In this document: one piece after another, positions 58,730 to 64,000 of the stretch
How positions within the stretch are numbered: the first letter of the stretch is position 1
How the letters are laid out: each line of letters opens with the position of its first letter
From: Liquidambar formosana
Lineage: Eukaryota; Streptophyta; Magnoliopsida; Saxifragales; Altingiaceae
Reading direction: 5' to 3'
Assembly (NCBI GenBank): GCA_039720395.1
Contig: CM077826.1
Span: 24,446,430 to 24,510,429, forward strand
DNA length: 64,000 bases
Position numbers and translations under genes: made by a program
The notes under the pieces: generated by a model
What the model was told of the DNA's origin: nothing
The model's input: only the letters and a program-made list of their open reading frames with translations
Databases searched by the model: none

Positions 58730-59659
58730 TTCACACACGAGCAAATCTAGTTAGTATTATAACTAAATTTTAAAAAAAAAGTCGCACACAGGCAAATCTA
58801 ATTAGTATAATAATTTTATGGTTGGAACAATAGAGGTTGGAAGATGATAGTTTATAATAAACAAAAAAAATGAATAGAATAGAGGTTGTGGCAAAAAATA
58901 GCACATTATGTCATTTGTATCATTGGAACATCTTGTACCAAATTATAGTATTTGGCATTATAGTATGTGTTAAAGTAGTAATAGCACAGATAATTTAACT
59001 CACAACACTGAAGATGTTCTCAGGGAATATATTTTACATTGAGAGAGAAAAAAACTATAGAATATATTATAATAATAATAACAATTTGACCAGGTAGCCC
59101 TTGATGCTTTGCTCTGGCGTCAAGTAAGCATGCATTAGAATACGTCCGCGTGTGGGAATTAATAGGAAGAATCAGCCTTACTCTACCAAAAGTGTCGTAA
59201 TAAAAATGGAAAGAAAGAAAGTGAAAATAAAAAATAAAAAAAGAAATTGGTATATATGATCAATTGTGGGGCCCATTTACTAATAAAATATGTAAACCGT
59301 CGCCCACCTTTATAGACGCGGGCTATTTTATTTTATTTTATTTTGTTTTTTTGGAGGACCAAGTGTAGACCCTATTGAGCCGAGATTTGGTTGTTGCCTT
59401 CCTATATTCAGACTGCAGCCATCCAAATTGTGGGTTTGTCTGTGAAATATGCATTGATTTTTTTTTTTTTGGTAAATTATATATACTTTGACTTTCTGAA
59501 TTTTCATCTAAAATTACTTTTCACCTCTGATGTTTAGAATGGGACAAGTATGTTCTTATAGTTTTAAAATCAGTCACTTCTTATTCTTCCGTTAATTAGC
59601 CCTAAGTTATTGGATGGAAAAAGACCACGTCCATTACATGAAGCATGCTCCTCGTCTAG
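58005..59659. other. AT-rich intergenic DNA, no gene
   Basis: ATA/AAT microsatellites lie at about 58347-58372 and 58690-58725. A short duplication of CACACRNGCAAATCTA-TTAGTAT lies at about 58733-58815. Nothing else is recognised. Confidence 0.5.
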
Positions 59660-60328
59660 TGTCACACTCCATTTTTGTCACGTTAGTTAGAATTTGTCAT
59701 TTCATGTAACTTTTTGTTTCATGTTTTTTAGTATAATATTTTGCAGTAAGTTTTAAAGATCTTAAGGATGATGTGTATAAATTTTGGTTTAATTTGGAGT
59801 TGATCTCAATAGTCAATTAGAGTTTTTGCAATTTGAAGGGCATTATTGTCATTTAAGTTGTATCTTTTCTATTTAACCATGAAATGATCTCCAAGTTATC
59901 AATTGGAGTTCATATTGATGGTTTAGGATTAATCTGGCTCATAATGGTTCAAGTTGGCTAAAACACCCTATCTTGGTTTGCTCAAATCGATTCATGATTT
60001 TCACTCAATTTTCCCTTATTTGACGTTAATTAGTCTTAATTCCATTCTTAAAGTTATTTTAAAAGGTTGAATTTTGAATTAGAAAGCATTCGGTGCAATC
60101 CTGTGTGCATATCTAAACTTTGCGACGGTAGTGCATAACGATTAACCACCCTTGTAAAACCTAACCATATATCCATGGTTAAGGATTTTTTCCCTAAAGT
60201 GTCTTAAAATGTATTCTTTTTCAAAACACGGTCGTTTTGGCTTTCGTTTTGTCAAAATTGGATTTCGTTTGACTCCCGAAACAATTTTGGAAGTCGAAAG
60301 AGTGCAAAAAGGGCAAAACTTGATGAGG

Positions 60329-60386
60329 CCCTCAGGTGACCACCTAGCCTTGGGTGGTCACTCGAGGCTAGGTGGTCACCCGAGGG
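60329..60386. repeat. Shortened palindrome in LTR D (P6)
   Basis: GACCACCTAGCCT and AGGCTAGGTGGTC pair, and outer CCTCAGGTGACC and GGTCACCCGAGG pair. It is about 58 bp instead of about 80, so one internal unit is lost. Confidence 0.75.
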
Positions 60387-61282
60387 ACTCCGTTAATTTT
60401 TAGCGCTTTTTTATTCCCTTCCTTATTTGACGGATTTTTCCACTTTCACAAGACTTTCCATCCTATTTTATTGTATAAGTTCATATTAGGTTTTAACTCT
60501 ATTCTAATACGAACTACGTGGACTTTAATCCTTGTACGTTCAATACAAGGTACATAGGCGCTCATTGATGTTTAAGTTTGTGGACGCCAAAAATCGACTC
60601 GGGGGAATCGAGTTCCGTTCCAATCTTAATAGAGTTTCAAAAAGCAAAGGAGTTGCCACCTCATTTTTAGGGTATGAGGAAACCACTAAAAGATTTGTTT
60701 TATAAAACCAAATTTGACTCCATTTAATAGAAAATAGGTAAGTCTTAAACCAAAAATAAGGATTTAGGGGCTAGGTTACGAAATGGAAAGGTTCCGAGCC
60801 AAGGCTCTTAGGCACCCATTTCGCCCGATAAATCAGTCTCATTTATTGATTGGGGTTAATTAATTTCAACCATGCAATATAACTAAAAATTACAAAAATT
60901 AAAAGATAAAAACTAAGTTAAGTTGGACTTGGGTTCAAGTGAGCGGCCTACGTACTTCTAACGAAGATCAAAGTCCATGTAGTTCGAACAACTATGTTGG
61001 GGGGAAAAGTTTCACTCCTCGTAGGACTCTATTAGAATCCAATCCATAATCAAACTCTTTACTTTGAAAATAACTTGCTTCGATAAAAACAACTTTGATT
61101 TGAAAACTTGTTTGATTTAGGATCAAAACCCTAATATAATCCTATGAATAATAAAACTTATGGGAGCATGCATCATCACACAAACAACTACATCATGGTA
61201 ATGGACTTGAAAAAGACTGGTGTTTAGAGATTATACCTTACAGAACTAAGGCAGAGTTCTGTTTGTAACCTCAGGGTTTTGA

Positions 61283-61483
61283 AGTCGAAAGTAGGCAGAG
61301 CTTCAACGCCTTTAAACTTTAAGATGTCCTTAAGGGAGGGAGTCAAAAGTCGGGCAGAGCTTCCGCGCCTTTAAACTCTAGAATGGGTCGCAAGCCAGAG
61401 GGTACTAATAAGGAACGTTCCCCACTAATTATTGAGCCTAAGCTCTTCTTAGAATGAATCTCAAATGAGGGGATACTAATAAG
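61283..61483. repeat. Short direct repeats in LTR E
   Basis: GGCAGAGCTTC-CGCCTTTAAACT occurs at about 61294 and 61354. TACTAATAAGGAACGTTCC and TACTAATAAGGAATGTTC occur at about 61404 and 61465. On the minus strand they lie just downstream of the TATA box, in the presumed transcribed leader. Confidence 0.75.
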
Positions 61484-61576
61484 GAATGTTCACCTCACAC
61501 TCAAGAAAACAAGCTCTTCATTTGTTTAGGAAAACTCTACTAAGACTTGATGGAGAATGAAGGAGGGGAGGACCCC

Positions 61577-61585
61577 TATTTATAG
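61577..61585 (-). promoter_or_regulatory. TATA box of LTR E
   Basis: The minus strand reads CTATAAATA, the same form as in LTR A. It lies 194 bp from the palindrome. Confidence 0.55.
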
Positions 61586-61778
61586 TTGAAGGTGGATGGA
61601 ATAAATGCCTAGGATTGGATTTGGTTAGGGATGATCCAAGGGCTCTAAATCATTCTCAAGAGTTGATTTCTATCTTAAACTCCTCAAAAATTCGGAGAAA
61701 AACCAAATTAAATCAAGAGATGGGGTCAAAAGAGGTAGACATTGAGTGAAACTCTGCTACAGGCTAGTTGGGCACCCT

Positions 61779-61841
61779 TGGTTGCCGTTTGGGCTCTCTA
61801 GGTGACTGTTTGGGCTATCTTGGGTGGCCAAACGGCTACCA
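61779..61841. repeat. Palindrome in LTR E (P7)
   Basis: Arms TGGTTGCCGTTTGGGC (61779-61794) and GGCCAAACGGCTACCA (61826-61841) pair at 14 of 16 positions. The core GCCGTTTGGGC units differ from the other LTRs, but position and build are the same. Confidence 0.65.
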
Positions 61842-63049
61842 GTAGCTGGTTTTGTTTTTTTGTTTTTTTTGCTTCCTTTTGTACTTTCTTATCCATTAAG
61901 GCTATGTATCGGGTTCGTTTCAAGTCCAAATTCATTAACTTTGAATTTAAAATGACCATGGCTCAATTCTCTACTTAAAATCTGATTAAAACACTCCTAA
62001 TTGAGCCACACTTGGTCAATTAATCAAGGGTTAAGCCCATATGGCTCATAGAGATCAATTGAGGTTTACCGAGGCAACATTAGGGTTTGAACCCTAATGG
62101 AGTCTTAGTTGCAATCAAACTTTTCCAAAAATGATTCCAAGAATTAATACACCTTAATTAAGACTCGATTGATATTAAAGCATTAATTTGACCCAATTGG
62201 ATCAAATTAGGAAGCAATTATAAGAAGGACCAATGAAAGAAGTCAAATCGAGCCTACTTTGGACCATCCTTAAGTAAATCATCTCCGAGCTTAACCAAAC
62301 TTTAAATCAAGCCTACAAATGACATCCTACGGTCATTAGGATCATCTTAGGATGAATTTGGTGAGAATTGGATACCAAATAAGAATTATGCAAGTGAAAT
62401 GACATAAATATCCTCCAAGTCACAAAAGTTCTTATTAGCCATCAAGACTTAACCAAATTGAACCCCGAAAGATACCATGGATTCTTAAGGATGTCTAGAG
62501 TCTGACTAAAAATATTTGGTGCCAAAATAATGCAAAAACCTACATGTGATAATGCTCCTAAGGTGGACAGGTCAAATGTTAGGGGATGGAAATGGGGTGT
62601 CTACAAAGTCCATCCTAAGATACTAAGTATCCTAAGTTTTCTTTCCACTTTACTCTCTTCCTCTTTTTTTTTTTTTTTTTAAAAAAAATAATTATTTATT
62701 TGCTTATGTGGATAGATGAATGGATGATATGCATGTTGTCTTGTGATGATAATTGTTGATTTCTTATGTGATTAAGACTTTAATTTAGCCCAATTAAATT
62801 AAAAGACCAATTAAGGTGATATGGGTGCCAATAGGCTTTGCCTAGAACCTTTCCATGTCGTAACTTGGCCTCCGAATTCACAATCTTTGGTTTGCAAAAT
62901 ACTTTTGCCTTTCCATTTTTAAACATGGAGTCACTTATTTTGGAAAATAAAACATTTTGAGGTTTTCCTCTTTTCCTTAAAAAATAAGGTGGCGACTCCC
63001 TTTTTTTCCCTTTTTGACTTCCAATGTGGGTTGTTTTCCCGAGTCCACA

Positions 63050-63627
63050 TCTTGATTTAAAGAAGACTTGAGTCCTTCCATAGCTTCACTAAAGTCGCCA
63101 TTGGATTCACTATTTGTGGACACAGTAGTAGATTTTCCATCGATGCCATTTATGTCATATGCATTCTTATGATATTAATTATATATATATGTATGTCTGT
63201 CATCGCTTTTGCAATGACGAACCATCACTAAAGATTTTTTTTCCCCCCATGATAAATGCATGTGGTCTTATTAAGCATAGTGTCCCCACTCAGTTATAGT
63301 GAGGTTTTATTTTATTTTATTTTTTTCATTTTTTTTCTAACCTTTGTATGTTTCATTCATATATAGATCGTGAATTGGAGGGTTCAGATTTCAAGGAATA
63401 TTTTTTAGAATGTTAGCATCAATTGCCCTCTAACTAACTTAAAAAGTTGATTTAATTAACTTAGTGTAACCAAATGGTAAAGGAGAAGCCAACATTTTTT
63501 CTTTAAATATATATAAAATAATATGATATTTATTGATTCCCTGATTATATATGTATCGCTGCTATACAAAACAACACCATACATCAACTCAAATGTAGTA
63601 ACTCACTTGGACAGTCCATGTCAACAA
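63050..63627. other. Intergenic DNA, nothing recognised
   Basis: AT-rich with small TA and TTTTA runs. It contains no frame I can support before the LINE fragment begins. Confidence 0.45.
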
Positions 63628-64000
63628 AAATTGAAGCACCTAAAACAGATAGCCCTGAAAATGTCACCCAATTTAGACTCATTAGCTTTTGCAACGTGCT
63701 CTATAAAGTCACAGCAAAAGTGTTGGCAAATCGGCTGAAATGTATACTACCATCCATTATTTTTGATAGTTAAAGTGCCTTTGTGCCAGGTAGACTAATC
63801 ACTGATAATGTCTTGGTAGCTTTTGAAATTATGCACTTTTTAAAAAACAAAAGAAGTGGAAAATAGGGTTATTTTGCCTTAAAGCTTGATATGAGCCAGG
63901 CCTATGATAGGGAGGAATGGGATTTTTTGGAAAAAAATAATAGAGAAGATGGCTTTGATGGGAGATGGACTAATCTTATCATGAACTGTGTCAGAACAAT
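63628..64000 (+). pseudogene. LINE reverse transcriptase fragment, runs off the right edge
   Basis: It reads [77 protein letters not shown] and RWTNLIMNCVRT, the palm blocks of a plant L1 reverse transcriptase. Two stops interrupt it (near 63771 and 63865). It is a different LINE copy from that at 26619-43920: SAFVPGR and LDMS-AYDR are shared but the surroundings differ. The catalytic FADD motif would lie beyond the window. Confidence 0.85.

Larger units (their letters stand above)
60579..62605 (-). mobile_element. Solo LTR of a related gypsy family (2027 bp), LTR E, nested in LTR D
   Basis: On the minus strand it runs from TGTAGACACCCC (62605) to GGCGTCCACA (60579). It is flanked by AAGTT (60574-60578) and AAGTC (62606-62610). 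LTR C has AAGTC at the matching place, so the original site was AAGTC and the left copy mutated. It holds a TATA box and a palindrome. Confidence 0.85.
59660..63049 (+). mobile_element. Solo Tat-type LTR, LTR D, split by LTR E
   Basis: The start TGTCACACTCCATTTTTGTC matches LTRs A-C, and the end is GAGTCCACA (63041-63049). Flanking TCTAG (59655-59659) and TCTTG (63050-63054) match at 4 of 5 bases, as expected of an aged target duplication around a solo LTR. Without LTR E it is about 1.36 kb, much shorter than LTR C. The piece with the TATA box is missing between the palindrome and the GAACTACGTGGACTT segment. Confidence 0.75.

Overview
This window is plant nuclear DNA from a retrotransposon-dense, intergenic stretch. 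I see no convincing single-copy host gene and no RNA gene. The evidence for a plant is the set of element types: Ty3/gypsy elements of the Tat/Ogre kind with a tRNA-Arg-type primer site and plant-mobile-domain antisense genes, Ty1/copia elements primed by initiator tRNA-Met, an L1-type LINE with a C-terminal RNase H, and hAT, Helitron and foldback MITE remnants. A eudicot is likely, but I cannot name a species.

The left 26.6 kb is a nest of three Tat-like gypsy elements. Element A (minus strand, positions 1-11033, its 3' end beyond the left edge) has a 3.1-kb 5' LTR, a primer site, a long open gag-protease frame, a pol frame with an RT-to-integrase deletion, and an antisense plant-mobile-domain gene with its own TATA box and AATAAA signal. 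A sits in the reverse transcriptase of element B (minus, 11034-19204). B sits in the second exon of the antisense gene of element G (plus, 19205-26618), of which only the 3' part is here: spliced antisense gene, tandem-repeat array and 3' LTR.

G abuts the ORF1 start codon of a decayed LINE (26619-43920). The LINE is further split by a solo copia LTR (28626-30283) and by a complete 9.56-kb copia element F (30427-39988). F has LTRs that look identical over their whole length, but only a short Gag frame is open. A third LTR of this copia family (20207-21867) is in G. All three insertions have perfect 5-bp target duplications.

From 43.9 to 59.6 kb the DNA is AT-rich and gene-free. It carries a three-copy foldback family, a Helitron-like end, a small minus-strand copia derivative with a hAT-like element inside it, other MITEs and microsatellites. 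The right end has a solo gypsy LTR (59660-63049) split by another solo LTR (60579-62605), then a LINE reverse transcriptase fragment running off the edge.

The most notable structure is an approximately 80-bp near-palindrome. It recurs in every gypsy LTR here, and in four LTRs its inner edge is 187-194 bp from the TATA box. It also recurs just upstream of the separate promoters of the antisense genes. In element A the LTR and antisense copies differ at only 2 of 80 positions while the flanks look unrelated.
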